This document shows, piece after piece, positions 16,850-25,550 of a DNA stretch of 31,977 nucleotides. Within the stretch, counting starts at the first letter, position 1, and each line of letters starts with the position of its first letter. Origin of the DNA: JBCCFX01 sp039029515 (GTDB lineage Bacteria; Planctomycetota; Phycisphaerae; Phycisphaerales; SM1A02); the NCBI GenBank assembly GCA_039029515.1, contig JBCCFX010000012.1:1-31977 (forward strand), read 5' to 3'. The notes under the pieces are model-generated. The model ran no database searches. It was not told the DNA's origin and saw only the letters and a list, made by a program, of their open reading frames with translations. The translations under genes and the position numbers were made by a program.

Positions 16850-16878
16850 ATGCCGGGTTCAGCAGAACCCGGCCTACA
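16850..16878 (-). repeat. Class B REP hairpin
   Basis: On the minus strand this is GTAG followed by arms GCCGGGTTC and GAACCCGGC with loop TGCT. It equals the right half of the 79-bp elements at 27194 and 27302. It lies between two convergent genes, and could serve both as a 3' end structure. Confidence 0.85.
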
Positions 16879-16906
16879 CGATTGGAACGTGCGCCCTGCA
16901 GCAAAT

Positions 16907-16944
16907 CCCTCATCGCTCTTCCCTGTTCCCTATTCCCTATTCCC
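16907..16944 (-). repeat. GGGAATA heptads abutting the trmB stop
   Basis: On the minus strand TAA (stop of trmB) is followed at once by GGGAATA, GGGAATA, GGGAACA and GGGAAGA, with another GGG in phase 14 bases on. Four G3 tracts with 4-base loops fit a G-quadruplex in the mRNA 3' end. Confidence 0.85.
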
Positions 16945-17613
16945 TTATCGCTTCTTCAACGTCATCGCGTGAAACGGTCGGCCTTCGCGCGCATACTTGC
17001 GCTCGAAGTTCGTGCCCACGACTTCGCCTTCGCCTGCAGATGCCGGCGGCTGGAACGGCAATCGCTCGAACAAATCCTCCACTCGCGCGACATGGTCCTC
17101 ATACCACGCCCAGAGGTCATCGTGATCCGTCACGAGATGCAACAGTCCGGCCGGCTCGAGCACGCGATGAAAGTCACGCAGCGATTGATCCTGCACGACG
17201 CGACGCTTGTGATGCCGCTTTTTCGGCCACGGATCCGAAAAGTACAGATGCACGATCGAACACACACCATCCGGCACGCGAAAGCGGATGAATTCCGAGG
17301 CATCGTCGTGCAACATCTTCACATTCGTCAGTTGCCGGCGACGAATGCGATCCGCCGCATACCGAAAGAACTCGCCCGCCCACTCAATGCCGAGGAAGTT
17401 CGTCTCCGGCTGCAACACCGCCTGCTGCAACAAGAACGTTCCCTTTCCCGAACCGATCTCCAGTTCGAATCGGCGCGTTGGTTCCTCGAACCACGCGCGC
17501 GGATCGATCAGCGATCCCGCGCGATCTGACGGATCAAACGCCGGCAGATCTTCGCGCACGAAGCCGACGCCTTCGATCGACAACTCACGGCCGTGTCCGA
17601 GTCCGAAACTCAT
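16945..17613 (-). CDS. trmB: tRNA (guanine-N7-)-methyltransferase
   Basis: The 222-residue protein fits TrmB: SAM motif LEIGSGKGTFLL (about residues 51-62), GIEW, HDDASEFI, the family hallmark YFSDPWPKKRHHKRR (about residues 123-137), TDHDDLW, and the terminal TNFERKYAREG. It makes m7G46 in the variable loop of tRNAs. The start ATG at 17613 overlaps the TGA of the hydrolase gene (ATGA), so I prefer it to the in-frame ATG at 17649 that lies within the hydrolase gene. It is the last gene of the transcript, and its stop is followed directly by heptad repeats. Confidence 0.93.
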   Translation of the reverse strand: MSFGLGHGRELSIEGVGFVREDLPAFDPSDRAGSLIDPRAWFEEPTRRFELEIGSGKGTFLLQQAVLQPETNFLGIEWAGEFFRYAADRIRRRQLTNVKMLHDDASEFIRFRVPDGVCSIVHLYFSDPWPKKRHHKRRVVQDQSLRDFHRVLEPAGLLHLVTDHDDLWAWYEDHVARVEDLFERLPFQPPASAGEGEVVGTNFERKYAREGRPFHAMTLKKR

Positions 17614-19424
17614 CGCGCGTTCGATCCTGTCACACTGTAAATCCACCACACCAGGTCTTCGAGCACCAACGGATCGATCGTCGTTTCGATCTGTGCGTAC
17701 TCGCCGACGGCACCAGTTGTCGCCGGCTGAAACAGGTGATTCAAACCCTCATATCGTCGCGCGGTGATGTCGCCACCGCCGGCGCGAACCGCATCGATGA
17801 TCGGCGGCAGGTTCTGGTCGTGCCAGACCTGGAGATCGAGCGTGCCGTTGAGTGCGAAGACCGGGCACGACACGCCGCGCAGGTACGTCGTCGGATCGAA
17901 CTCGAGAAAGTACCGCATCCACGGACCATTCATCGTTTCGAGAAAGTTCTGCGCCGCCGCATCGACATCGTCATCCGTCGCATCGTCCGTCAGGCCGGCG
18001 AGCATGGGATTGTCCTCCGCAAGCTGCCTGAAGGTCGCCAGCCAGGCATCTTCCGAGAAATCATCGGCCAGCAGCGCGGCGATCAACCGCTGCGATGACG
18101 CAGCAAGTTCGGCGGCAGCATTCGCTTCGACACCACTCGCGGCCAGCAGCAATTCACTCTGCACCGCGAGAATGTCCTTCCCGGTGACTCCCGGGCCGGC
18201 AAGCAGCACAATGAAGCCGAGTTCCGGCACATCACACGCGACGATCGGCGCGATCAGTCCGCCTTCGCTGTGACCGATCAGGCCAATCTGGTCGCAATTG
18301 ATGTGCAGCGCACCGCTCGCCGCCTCACCCTGAAGCCAGCGTACCTGCGCGTTGACATCGCTCGCGAAATCGAGGCTTGTCGCGCCTTCGAACTCACCGG
18401 ATGACTCGGACACACCGCGATCATCACACCGCAGGGTCGCAATGCCATGTCGAGTGAGATGATCCGCGATCACCAGGAACGGTTGATGACCCATCAGCGC
18501 TTCATCGCGATCCTGCGGACCGGAACCCGAGATGAAAATCGCAATCGGCCACGGGCCTTCCGTTGATGGCGTCGTCAACGTGCCCGCGAGACGATGTCCA
18601 TCGGTATGTTCGATCACCACGTCACGCGTCTCGTACGGATACGGCGCTTCCGGCTTCTGCGGCCGGCTCAATGACGTTGGCGTGTAGTCTTCCGCCCGCT
18701 CGAAATCGACGTCGATGGTCATCGTCGCCTGCTCGAACGTGCCGACGAATCGCGAACCGTTCTCTACGATCCGGCCTGTAATCGTGGCGGGTGCCGGCGC
18801 AGGAAAAGTCGCGGTGATCTCGCCGTCATGTTCGACGATGTTGATCAGGGGAAATTCGACGATGCCCTGCGCGGGAACATCAATATGTCCGACGCGACGT
18901 CCACTTAAGGTCGTGCCGAACAGAATTGTCATGTCCAGTTCCATCACCTGCTGCACGTTGAGCACGCCGGTGAAGACCTGCTGCCCGGCGGCGTGAACGG
19001 CTCGAAGCGATCGCTGCAATTCAATGTCATACGGTGCGCCTTCGCCGTCGTCACGCAAGACCGTCCCGATGAGGCGCTGCGCGTCTTCGCGAAGTGAGAG
19101 CGTAAACACGGTGTCGCTGCCGCCCACAACGGTGCGCAAGACGAGGGCATCATCTTCAATGACACCATCGATCGCGTGTGCGGTCGGACCGAAGACCTGG
19201 AGTGCTCGCGCGGCGACGTCGTACTGATCAACATCTTCGCCTTGCTGCACATCGATGCTGAAGGCGATCGCATTGCCATCGGCATTGACGTTGCCGAGCC
19301 AGAAACCGACGTACGGCGCTTCGCGATCGAATGCCAACGCATCGTCGGTGAACGCGACCTGCGCGCAGACCGACTCGACACCCAACATGAGCAACATGAC
19401 CCAGAAACCAATGAACTGACGCAT
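17610..19424 (-). CDS. Secreted alpha/beta hydrolase (S9/esterase-like)
   Basis: The 604-residue protein starts at ATG 19424 with an AAGGAGG seven bases upstream. It has a signal peptide (cleavage near SVCAQ, residue 22). An N-terminal beta-rich region of about 270 residues precedes the hydrolase domain, which has FISGSGPQDRDE as oxyanion region and a triad at Ser386 (GHSEGG), Asp530 (NGTLDLQ) and His563 (GLNHLFQ). The domain is the type often annotated as alpha/beta fold hydrolase of the dienelactone or esterase group. The substrate is unknown. A much longer open frame extends upstream to 19922 but crosses the PQQ gene in another frame. Coupled to trmB by ATGA. Confidence 0.88.
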   Translation of the reverse strand: MRQFIGFWVMLLMLGVESVCAQVAFTDDALAFDREAPYVGFWLGNVNADGNAIAFSIDVQQGEDVDQYDVAARALQVFGPTAHAIDGVIEDDALVLRTVVGGSDTVFTLSLREDAQRLIGTVLRDDGEGAPYDIELQRSLRAVHAAGQQVFTGVLNVQQVMELDMTILFGTTLSGRRVGHIDVPAQGIVEFPLINIVEHDGEITATFPAPAPATITGRIVENGSRFVGTFEQATMTIDVDFERAEDYTPTSLSRPQKPEAPYPYETRDVVIEHTDGHRLAGTLTTPSTEGPWPIAIFISGSGPQDRDEALMGHQPFLVIADHLTRHGIATLRCDDRGVSESSGEFEGATSLDFASDVNAQVRWLQGEAASGALHINCDQIGLIGHSEGGLIAPIVACDVPELGFIVLLAGPGVTGKDILAVQSELLLAASGVEANAAAELAASSQRLIAALLADDFSEDAWLATFRQLAEDNPMLAGLTDDATDDDVDAAAQNFLETMNGPWMRYFLEFDPTTYLRGVSCPVFALNGTLDLQVWHDQNLPPIIDAVRAGGGDITARRYEGLNHLFQPATTGAVGEYAQIETTIDPLVLEDLVWWIYSVTGSNAR

Positions 19425-19453
19425 CGTGCTGCCTCCTTGATGCATCGTGCGCA

Positions 19454-19813
19454 TCACCCTGCTGCGGCCGCCGCTGCAGCGGCCTGCATCGCGGCGATCT
19501 GCGCCTGCACCGACGAGTTCGAATTCCCTCGCGAGGTCGCGACGCTGGGAATACCACCCCAGCGCGAGATGCGCTGGTGCCACACCTGCTGGCCGTAGAG
19601 CGGATCGACGCAGTATCCGTGCTGACCCGTGATGACGATCAGGCGATCGCCATCGAGCACGATGATCGGTGAGCGACCCTTGGGCATGCGCCATTCCCAC
19701 GCGAGTTCGCCCGTGTACCGATCGCGCGCCTGAACGTCCTTCCCGACACCGATGAAGACAAGGTCCTCGACCGTACGTTCCTGCGTTGAGCCTCGTTCGG
19801 CAAGTGTGTTCAT
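19454..19813 (-). CDS. PQQ-repeat-like mini-protein
   Basis: The 119-residue protein has GAGGAG eight bases before its ATG. Its core VFIGVGKDVQARDRYTGELAWEWRM-type blade (about residues 19-46) is followed by a second blade with VITGQHGYCVDPLYGQQVWHQ, the pattern of PQQ or outer-membrane BamB-like propeller repeats. Only two blades are present where a full propeller needs six to eight. It ends in an alanine run. There is no signal peptide. It lies 29 bases before the hydrolase gene. It could work as a fragment that oligomerises, or be a decayed remnant of a longer gene. Confidence 0.65.
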   Translation of the reverse strand: MNTLAERGSTQERTVEDLVFIGVGKDVQARDRYTGELAWEWRMPKGRSPIIVLDGDRLIVITGQHGYCVDPLYGQQVWHQRISRWGGIPSVATSRGNSNSSVQAQIAAMQAAAAAAAAG

Positions 19814-19927
19814 CGCAATGACTCCTCACGGTGACGCAGCGTCCACGACACGGTTCGCCACCACGTCGAGCATACGATATGACATTGCGTTCGGGGGTCC
19901 CGGCTGGCAGGTCGAGAGACACGTCGA

Positions 19928-20323
19928 TCAGGACGACGACGTTTCCTCACGCGACCGCTGCCATGGCACCGTCGGTGCGTCTGACCAGAGCGATTCGAGA
20001 TCGTAATACGCTCGCTGGTTCGGCTCGAAGAAATGGGCGACGGCATCCACGAAGTCCACCACGATCCACGTCGACGCGCTGTCGACGCTCGATCGGAACG
20101 GTGGATGGTTGTATTCCTTGCCGAGCTTCTCGAGTTCATCCGCGACCGTGCGCATCTGCCGGTCACTTGTCCCGCTGGCCAGCAGGACGTACTCGCAGAC
20201 CTGACTCAGACCGCGCACGTCGAGGACGATCACGTCCTCACAGTGCCGATCCGATGCCAGTTGCGCCGCCTCAATAACGAAGCGGCGCAACTGATCGGAT
20301 TCGGTCGTGGTCTTGGTCATCAT
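19928..20323 (-). CDS. rsfS: Ribosomal silencing factor RsfS
   Basis: The 131-residue protein matches RsfS/DUF143: CEYVLLASGTSDRQM (about residues 43-57) and WIVVDFVDAVAHFFEPNQRAYYDLESLW (in two parts, about 85-112). RsfS binds ribosomal protein L14 (uL14) and blocks joining of the subunits when nutrients run short. The stop of hppA is six bases upstream, so the two are likely cotranscribed. A second ATG directly follows the first, and either may start translation. The usual partner genes nadD and obg are not in the window. Confidence 0.93.
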   Translation of the reverse strand: MMTKTTTESDQLRRFVIEAAQLASDRHCEDVIVLDVRGLSQVCEYVLLASGTSDRQMRTVADELEKLGKEYNHPPFRSSVDSASTWIVVDFVDAVAHFFEPNQRAYYDLESLWSDAPTVPWQRSREETSSS

Positions 20324-20329
20324 CGGAAA

Positions 20330-22894
20330 TTATCCGAGCCCGAGGAGGTCGCCGACCGCCGGGCTCAGCTTGACGACGAGGCCCGCAAAGACGACGGACA
20401 CAATCGCAATGAGCTTGATGAGAATGTTGAGTGACGGACCCGAGGTGTCCTTGAAGGGATCGCCAACGGTGTCGCCGACGACGCCCGCCTTGTGCGAGTC
20501 AGAACCCTTGCCGCCGAAGTGACCCTTCTCGATGTACTTCTTGGCGTTGTCCCAGGCACCACCCGCGTTCGCCATATAAATCGCGACCGCGAAGCCGGAC
20601 GTCAGGCCACCCACGAGCAGACCCATCACGCCGGCAACACCAAGCACGAGGCCGACGGCCACGGGCACGATGATCGCGAGCAGCGACGGAATCACCATTT
20701 CCTTCTGAGCACCCGCCGTCGAGATCGCCACGCACTCGGCGTAGTCCGGATACTTGCGGCCATCCGCCTCAACGGACTTCGGCCAGCTCAACGGGTTGGC
20801 CATGTCTTCTTCGCTCATGCCGGACTTCTTGAAGGCCTCACGCATGATGCCGAACTGTCGACGACATTCGTTCATCATCTGGTAGGCCGCACGACCGACC
20901 GCGTTCATGGTCATCGCACAGAAGACGAAGGCGAGCAGGACGCCGAGGAAGATGCCGCCAAGCACGCGCGGGTTCATCAGCGTGACGTTGTAGTAGCGAA
21001 GAATCTGCTGGATCGTCGCACGGTTGGTCGGGACGATTTCGAAGTGCACTTCACGATCGCCCAGCGCATGTGAGACGTGATACGTGTTCGTGTCTTCATC
21101 GATCTCCGTGGAGAACGACACGACGTCGCCCTTTGCAAGACCATCATCACCGTCGATCCGCGTGAGCACTGAATCAGCCGCAAGCACGAGGCCGCCGGTG
21201 ACGTCGTCGTCGCCGCGCGTGGCAAGCGTGAACTGACCGTGCCCCTGGTACTCGGCGACATACGCGCCGCTGCCCTTGGCGAGAATCGTGGCGGCGTCAC
21301 CATTATCGAGCTGACGCGTGATGCTGGTCTGCACGACCGAGACGTACGCGGCGAGCAGGGCCATGGCGGTCAGCGCCGCGGAACCGATCGCGAAACCCTT
21401 GCCAGTCGCGGCCGTGGTGTTCCCGAGTGAATCGAGCATGTCGGTGCGGTCACGCACGAACGACGGCTGCTCAGTCATTTCCGCGTTACCGCCCGCGTTG
21501 TCCGCGATCGGACCGTAGGCATCGGTCGCAAGCGTGATACCGAGCGTCGACAGCATGCCGACTGCGGCGATGCCCACGCCATACAGACCGAGGAGGAAGT
21601 TCTCACCGCCACCCGCAAACGTGAACGCGAGGATGATGCCGACGACGATCGTCGCAATCGGCACCCACGTGGAAATCATGCCCACCGCAATACCGCTGAT
21701 GATCACGGTCGCGGCACCAGTTTGCGCCTGTTCGGCGATCGACTGCGTCGGCGCATGTTCGTAGCTGGTGTAGTACTCGGTCGCGTACGCGATGATCAGA
21801 CCCGCAGCGAGACCGGTGACGATCGCGCCCCAAAGGCCAATGCCATTGACTTCCGGCACGTCCTTGAACAGATAGAACAGGAGGCCGAACGACGCGAGGA
21901 AGATCAGGCCCGATGCGGCGTACACGCCAAGGTGCAAACCCTTGAGGAGCTGGCTGAACGACGCATCTTCCTTCGCCTTGACGCAGAACACGCCAATGAG
22001 CGAACAGAAGATACCGATGCCGGCGAGCGCGATCGGAGCAACCGCGAGCTTGATGCCCACACCAGCGACGCCAAGGCCGAGCGCGGCGGCGGCACCAAGT
22101 GCCATCGTCGCGAGCATTGAACCGTAGTAGGACTCGTAAAGGTCAGCGCCCATGCCGGCGACGTCGCCGACGTTGTCACCAACGTTGTCCGCGATGGTCG
22201 CGGGGTTACGAGCATCATCTTCAGGAATGCCGGCTTCAACCTTACCGACGAGGTCAGCACCGACGTCCGCAGCCTTGGTGTAGATACCACCACCGACGCG
22301 AGCGAAGAGTGCCTGCGTCGATGCACCCATGCCGTAGCTCAGCATGATCGTCGTGATATCCACGAGCGTTGTGTCGGTGCCACCGAGGACCGTGTTCCAG
22401 AGGAAGAACCACACCGAGACGTCGAGCAGCGCGAAGCCGACGACGACGAGACCCATGACCGCACCGGCGCGGAACGCGACGCGGAGACCATCGTTCAGTG
22501 AGTTCTTGGCGGCGAACGTTGTTCGCGCCGACGCGTTGGTCGCGGTCTTCATACCGAACCAACCGCACAAGCCGGAGAAGAACCCGGCGATCGGGACGCC
22601 GATCGCGGTCCAGAACTCCTGAATGCCGGCAAGCCCCAGACCGAGCAGGATGGCAAACAGAATGATGAACACGACGAACACGACCTTGTACTGTCGTGCG
22701 AGATACGCCATCGCGCCATCACGCACAGCCTGCGCAATGTCGATCATGCTGTCATCACCTTCAGAGTGACTGACGACACCCTTGTAGAAGATGAAGGCCA
22801 TGACGAGCGCGGTCACCGCGCCGATGGGTCCGATGAAATACACCCAGTTATCCGTGAGGGTATTGAGGTTGGCTAGCATCACCATCGCGTCCAC
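20330..22894 (-). CDS. hppA: Membrane pyrophosphatase, K+-dependent type
   Basis: A GTG at 22894 has GGAG seven bases upstream and gives 854 residues; ATGs at 22924, 22885 and 22879 are alternatives. It carries the substrate signature DVGADLVGKVE, the NPATIADNVGDNVGD block, and the C-terminal GDTVGDPFKDTSGPSLNIL. It couples PPi hydrolysis to ion export across the membrane. Ala495 in GNTTAATGKG is the residue of K+-dependent enzymes (Lys in K+-independent ones). Glu254 in DLYESY is placed as in Na+-pumping Thermotoga-type enzymes rather than as in plant H+-pumps. Both are family rules recalled, not tested here. An extra stretch of about 110 residues (about 527-636), rich in Asp and Gly, lies between two membrane helices. 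Confidence 0.95.
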   Translation of the reverse strand: MDAMVMLANLNTLTDNWVYFIGPIGAVTALVMAFIFYKGVVSHSEGDDSMIDIAQAVRDGAMAYLARQYKVVFVVFIILFAILLGLGLAGIQEFWTAIGVPIAGFFSGLCGWFGMKTATNASARTTFAAKNSLNDGLRVAFRAGAVMGLVVVGFALLDVSVWFFLWNTVLGGTDTTLVDITTIMLSYGMGASTQALFARVGGGIYTKAADVGADLVGKVEAGIPEDDARNPATIADNVGDNVGDVAGMGADLYESYYGSMLATMALGAAAALGLGVAGVGIKLAVAPIALAGIGIFCSLIGVFCVKAKEDASFSQLLKGLHLGVYAASGLIFLASFGLLFYLFKDVPEVNGIGLWGAIVTGLAAGLIIAYATEYYTSYEHAPTQSIAEQAQTGAATVIISGIAVGMISTWVPIATIVVGIILAFTFAGGGENFLLGLYGVGIAAVGMLSTLGITLATDAYGPIADNAGGNAEMTEQPSFVRDRTDMLDSLGNTTAATGKGFAIGSAALTAMALLAAYVSVVQTSITRQLDNGDAATILAKGSGAYVAEYQGHGQFTLATRGDDDVTGGLVLAADSVLTRIDGDDGLAKGDVVSFSTEIDEDTNTYHVSHALGDREVHFEIVPTNRATIQQILRYYNVTLMNPRVLGGIFLGVLLAFVFCAMTMNAVGRAAYQMMNECRRQFGIMREAFKKSGMSEEDMANPLSWPKSVEADGRKYPDYAECVAISTAGAQKEMVIPSLLAIIVPVAVGLVLGVAGVMGLLVGGLTSGFAVAIYMANAGGAWDNAKKYIEKGHFGGKGSDSHKAGVVGDTVGDPFKDTSGPSLNILIKLIAIVSVVFAGLVVKLSPAVGDLLGLG

Positions 22895-23127
22895 GAATCT
22901 TCTCCGTGAGCCACCGCCCCACATGACGGCGACGAAACGAGTCAGAACACCCAGCGGATCAATAGGCGTGGCCGCCCAACGAGGACGGCCGCATGATCCG
23001 ACATCAATTCATGAAAACGCCACACCACACGCACAGCGCAGTTGTGTCGCGTCCCGTGCCACACCGTCGAGCGTGATCACCTTGACCACGCGTGGACGAC
23101 GACGTGAGCGTCACCCCCGGAACCGAC

Positions 23128-23343
23128 TCAGCGCTTCTTGCTGCGCGGCGGTCCCTGCGTCGTCAGGCGAGCGGCTCGCGAGATGCTCTTGCGCATCGCA
23201 CGACGGCGACGCTCCGAGGGCTTCTCGAAGTACTGCTTGCGCTTGACGTCTTTGGTCAGGCCTTCCTTCTCGCAGAGCTTCTTGAAACGACGAAGCATCT
23301 GGTTGACGGATTCGTTGTGTCGAGCCTTGATACGAATGGCCAT
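23128..23343 (-). CDS. rpsU: 30S ribosomal protein S21
   Basis: The 71-residue protein begins MAIRIKARHNESVNQMLRRF and continues with YFEKPSERRRRA, which is bS21. The protein sits near the anti-Shine-Dalgarno region of 16S rRNA and helps initiation. GGAAGG lies six bases before the ATG. A well-formed promoter lies 35-63 bases upstream of the start. The basic tail ends in PPRSKKR. A longer frame upstream overlaps the NYN gene on the other strand and is not used. Confidence 0.95.
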   Translation of the reverse strand: MAIRIKARHNESVNQMLRRFKKLCEKEGLTKDVKRKQYFEKPSERRRRAMRKSISRAARLTTQGPPRSKKR

Positions 23344-23377
23344 GTGCCACCTTCCTGTTCGCTGAACCGAGCCGGGT

Positions 23378-23406
23378 ATTAGACCGAAAACCGCCCCACC
23401 TTGCAA
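23378..23406 (-). promoter_or_regulatory. Sigma-70-type promoter of rpsU
   Basis: On the minus strand TTGCAA (23401-23406) and TCTAAT (23378-23383) are separated by exactly 17 bases. The start of transcription would fall near 23371, leaving a 5' UTR of about 28 bases that contains the GGAAGG ribosome site. It is the best promoter match in the window. Confidence 0.65.
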
Positions 23407-23460
23407 GACGCCCGAATCGGAGCCCGCCCGACCCCCTAGAATGGTCGCCGAGGCCACCGC

Positions 23461-24348
23461 ATGCCCCTCATTGTCGATACCTACAACGTGCTTCACGTCA
23501 CCGGCGTCCTGCCCCCGGGACTCGCGGGGATCGACCCGCCTGATCTCGCCAGGCTCATTCAAACCAGCCGGTTTCGACACGATGAGGCCCTGCTGATCTG
23601 CGATGGCGTCCCCAAGCCTGACGCCCCGCCCGGCCGCGATGGCCAGGTCATCACCCGATACGCCGGCCCGGGCGTCACCGCCGACGAGATGATCGCAAAG
23701 CTCGTCAACGACGACTCCGCCCCGCGCCGGCTCATCGTCGTCAGCTCCGACAACGAAGTCCTCCGGGCCGCACGGCGCCGACGCTGCAAGACCCTGACCT
23801 CAGAAGAGTTCCTGCGCCAGCTCGCCGATGATGCCCATCTCGACGACGCCACCAGCCGACCATCGACACCACCGTCGCACGTGCCATCGGAGGATGTTTC
23901 GCGCTGGCAGAAGGAGTTCGGCGTCGATGATCTGGAGTCGCTGCTCCCCGCCGCACTCCCACCTCACCTCGCCGACGCCCTCGACGCACTTCATGTGCCG
24001 CCATCAAAGCCATCGACGACCCCATCAGCACCGGGCGAAGCCGCCGATCCCCCGTCAACCGCACCTGCGCCGCCGGACCCATCAACCTTTGCCGCGATGT
24101 TCCCCACCGACCTCATGGCGGAAGCGAGCCAGTTGGAAGCGAATCACGATGGACTCCCGCCGATCATGCCACCTTCCACCGATGACGCCGGCGTCGAGGT
24201 CAGTGATGAAAACGACGCCGATCCCGAAACAACTGACGAACCGGCCGCGCCGCAGCCGGGCATTGACCTCAACCGTCTTGATGAACTCGACATGGAAGCG
24301 GTCCTTCGCCGCGCGCCACCCGAACCGCCGCCACCCCCGACTCTGTAA
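23461..24348 (+). CDS. YacP-like NYN domain protein (Rae1-type RNase fold)
   Basis: The 295-residue protein starts MPLIVDTYNVLHVTG with the acidic DxYN of the NYN/PIN fold. LICDGVP (about residue 41), TADEMIAKLV (about 76) and RLIVVSSDNEV (about 88) complete the acidic site. The N-terminal 130 residues correspond to YacP/DUF901, the family of the Bacillus ribosome-associated endonuclease Rae1. The C-terminal half is Pro- and Asp-rich and looks disordered, ending in a poly-proline patch. GAGG seven bases upstream supports the start. It is divergent from rpsU and leads into the DUF2314 gene after 16 bases. A role in mRNA decay near the ribosome is inferred. Confidence 0.8.
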   Translation: MPLIVDTYNVLHVTGVLPPGLAGIDPPDLARLIQTSRFRHDEALLICDGVPKPDAPPGRDGQVITRYAGPGVTADEMIAKLVNDDSAPRRLIVVSSDNEVLRAARRRRCKTLTSEEFLRQLADDAHLDDATSRPSTPPSHVPSEDVSRWQKEFGVDDLESLLPAALPPHLADALDALHVPPSKPSTTPSAPGEAADPPSTAPAPPDPSTFAAMFPTDLMAEASQLEANHDGLPPIMPPSTDDAGVEVSDENDADPETTDEPAAPQPGIDLNRLDELDMEAVLRRAPPEPPPPPTL

Positions 24349-24364
24349 GTGGGCATACGATCCG

Positions 24365-24904
24365 ATGAGGATGCAACGCACATCACAACACATGCTGTTC
24401 CGCGCCGGACTCCTGATGGTCAGCTGCGTGCTGATCGCCTGCGAACCGATCGGCACGGGCGACGATAGTGACGGCGAAACATCACAACCTGATACACCCG
24501 CGCAGGCGCCGGCACTGACCATGTTCGATGACACCGTCGACGATCTCGCGCAGGCCACACTCGATGCGCAACGCACTGCGGAAGAAGCTCGCGTGCAATG
24601 GGAAGGCAGCACCGCAGAACAACGACCGCGCTGGTGGGTCAAATGGGCCGCACCAACGGTCGGCGGTGGCGTCGAACACGTCTGGCTTCATCCGGACAAG
24701 TGGACCATGTTCCGCATCGAAGGCCGGTTGACGAGCACGCCAACCCGCGCGCTCGAATGCGGCCGAACGCTCGGCGAGCGCGTGAGCTTCTCAGTGGATG
24801 AGATGTCAGACTGGCTGTTCGTGGTGAACGAAGGTCCGCCGCCGGTCCATCGCGGCGGCTACACGATTGCCGCGCTCGATGAACTCGGCGCCACCGCACC
24901 CTGA
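24365..24904 (+). CDS. DUF2314-like lipoprotein
   Basis: The 179-residue protein has a signal ending CVLIAC (cysteine near residue 23) and then an Asp/Gly/Pro-rich linker. The folded part contains RWWVKWAAPTVGGGVEHVWL, FRIEGRLTS, LGERVSFSVDEMSDWLFV and HRGGYTI, which follow the DUF2314 pattern (binding fold of unknown function). Starts at 24371 and 24392 are also possible. Its stop is one base from the stop of pdxH on the other strand, so there is no terminator between them. Confidence 0.72.
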   Translation: MRMQRTSQHMLFRAGLLMVSCVLIACEPIGTGDDSDGETSQPDTPAQAPALTMFDDTVDDLAQATLDAQRTAEEARVQWEGSTAEQRPRWWVKWAAPTVGGGVEHVWLHPDKWTMFRIEGRLTSTPTRALECGRTLGERVSFSVDEMSDWLFVVNEGPPPVHRGGYTIAALDELGATAP

Positions 24905-24905
24905 A

Positions 24906-25502
24906 TCACGGATACAAACGCTGCGTCGTCCAGCCGCCCTGACCGTCCGGCGTATATACCACGCGATCATGCAGCCGATACGGATGACCCTGCCAGAACT
25001 CGATGTGTTCGAGTGCCACGCGGTAGCCACCCCAATGCGGCGGTCGCGTCGGCATGTCATCGCCGAACTTCCTGTCCATTGCCGCAACTTCATCGTCGAG
25101 CACCGCGCGCGACTCCAGCGGCCGCGATTGCTGTGAAGCCCACGCGCCGACCTGCGAGCCGCGCGCTCGTGTCGCAAAGTACGCATCAGCTTCCGCATCG
25201 GTCGTGCGCGTGACCTCGCCCTCGATGCGCAGCTGACGATCCAGAGGATCCCAGTGAAACAGCAGCGCAGCGCGTTTGGTCGCACCGAGCGCCCGACCCT
25301 TCCGGCTTTCATCGTTGGTAAAGAACACCGCGCCGCGTTCATCGAACCCTTTCAGCAGCAGAATGCGCGCACTGGGGTGACCATTCGCATCAACCGTGGC
25401 AACGGTCATTGCGTTCGGGTTCGGCAGGCCGGTGGTTCGAGCATCCTCAAACCAGAGCCGGGCCTGCGCAATGGGATCGACAGGGGGATGATCAAAGTCC
25501 AT
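24906..25502 (-). CDS. pdxH: Pyridoxamine 5'-phosphate oxidase
   Basis: The 198-residue protein (start ATG 25502) has NAMTVATVDANGHPSARI, LLLKGFDERGAVFFTNDES, LFHWDPLDRQLRIEGEV, GAWASQQSRPL and RPPHWGGYRV ... EFWQGHPYRLHDR, covering the FMN and PLP-binding parts of PdxH. The enzyme oxidises pyridoxine or pyridoxamine phosphate to pyridoxal phosphate. The open frame extends to 25625, but that part is built of heptad and REP repeat DNA and I exclude it. The N-terminus is shorter than in E. coli, lacking the RREY segment. No Shine-Dalgarno sequence is seen. It converges on the DUF2314 gene with a one-base gap. Confidence 0.92.
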   Translation of the reverse strand: MDFDHPPVDPIAQARLWFEDARTTGLPNPNAMTVATVDANGHPSARILLLKGFDERGAVFFTNDESRKGRALGATKRAALLFHWDPLDRQLRIEGEVTRTTDAEADAYFATRARGSQVGAWASQQSRPLESRAVLDDEVAAMDRKFGDDMPTRPPHWGGYRVALEHIEFWQGHPYRLHDRVVYTPDGQGGWTTQRLYP

Positions 25503-25550
25503 GTCAGAAGCATAGCTGGGGAAGGAGATTCGGGATTGGAATTGAGAAGC

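Noticed and set aside
19425..19922. Long upstream extension of the hydrolase frame (770 residues in all)
   Set aside because: It crosses the PQQ gene in a different frame, has no family-like sequence, and the ATG at 19424 has a perfect AAGGAGG and a signal peptide.
23828..24364. Upstream extension of the DUF2314 gene frame
   Set aside because: It overlaps the NYN gene in another frame and reads as His/Pro/Arg-rich noise; the lipoprotein signal begins at 24365.
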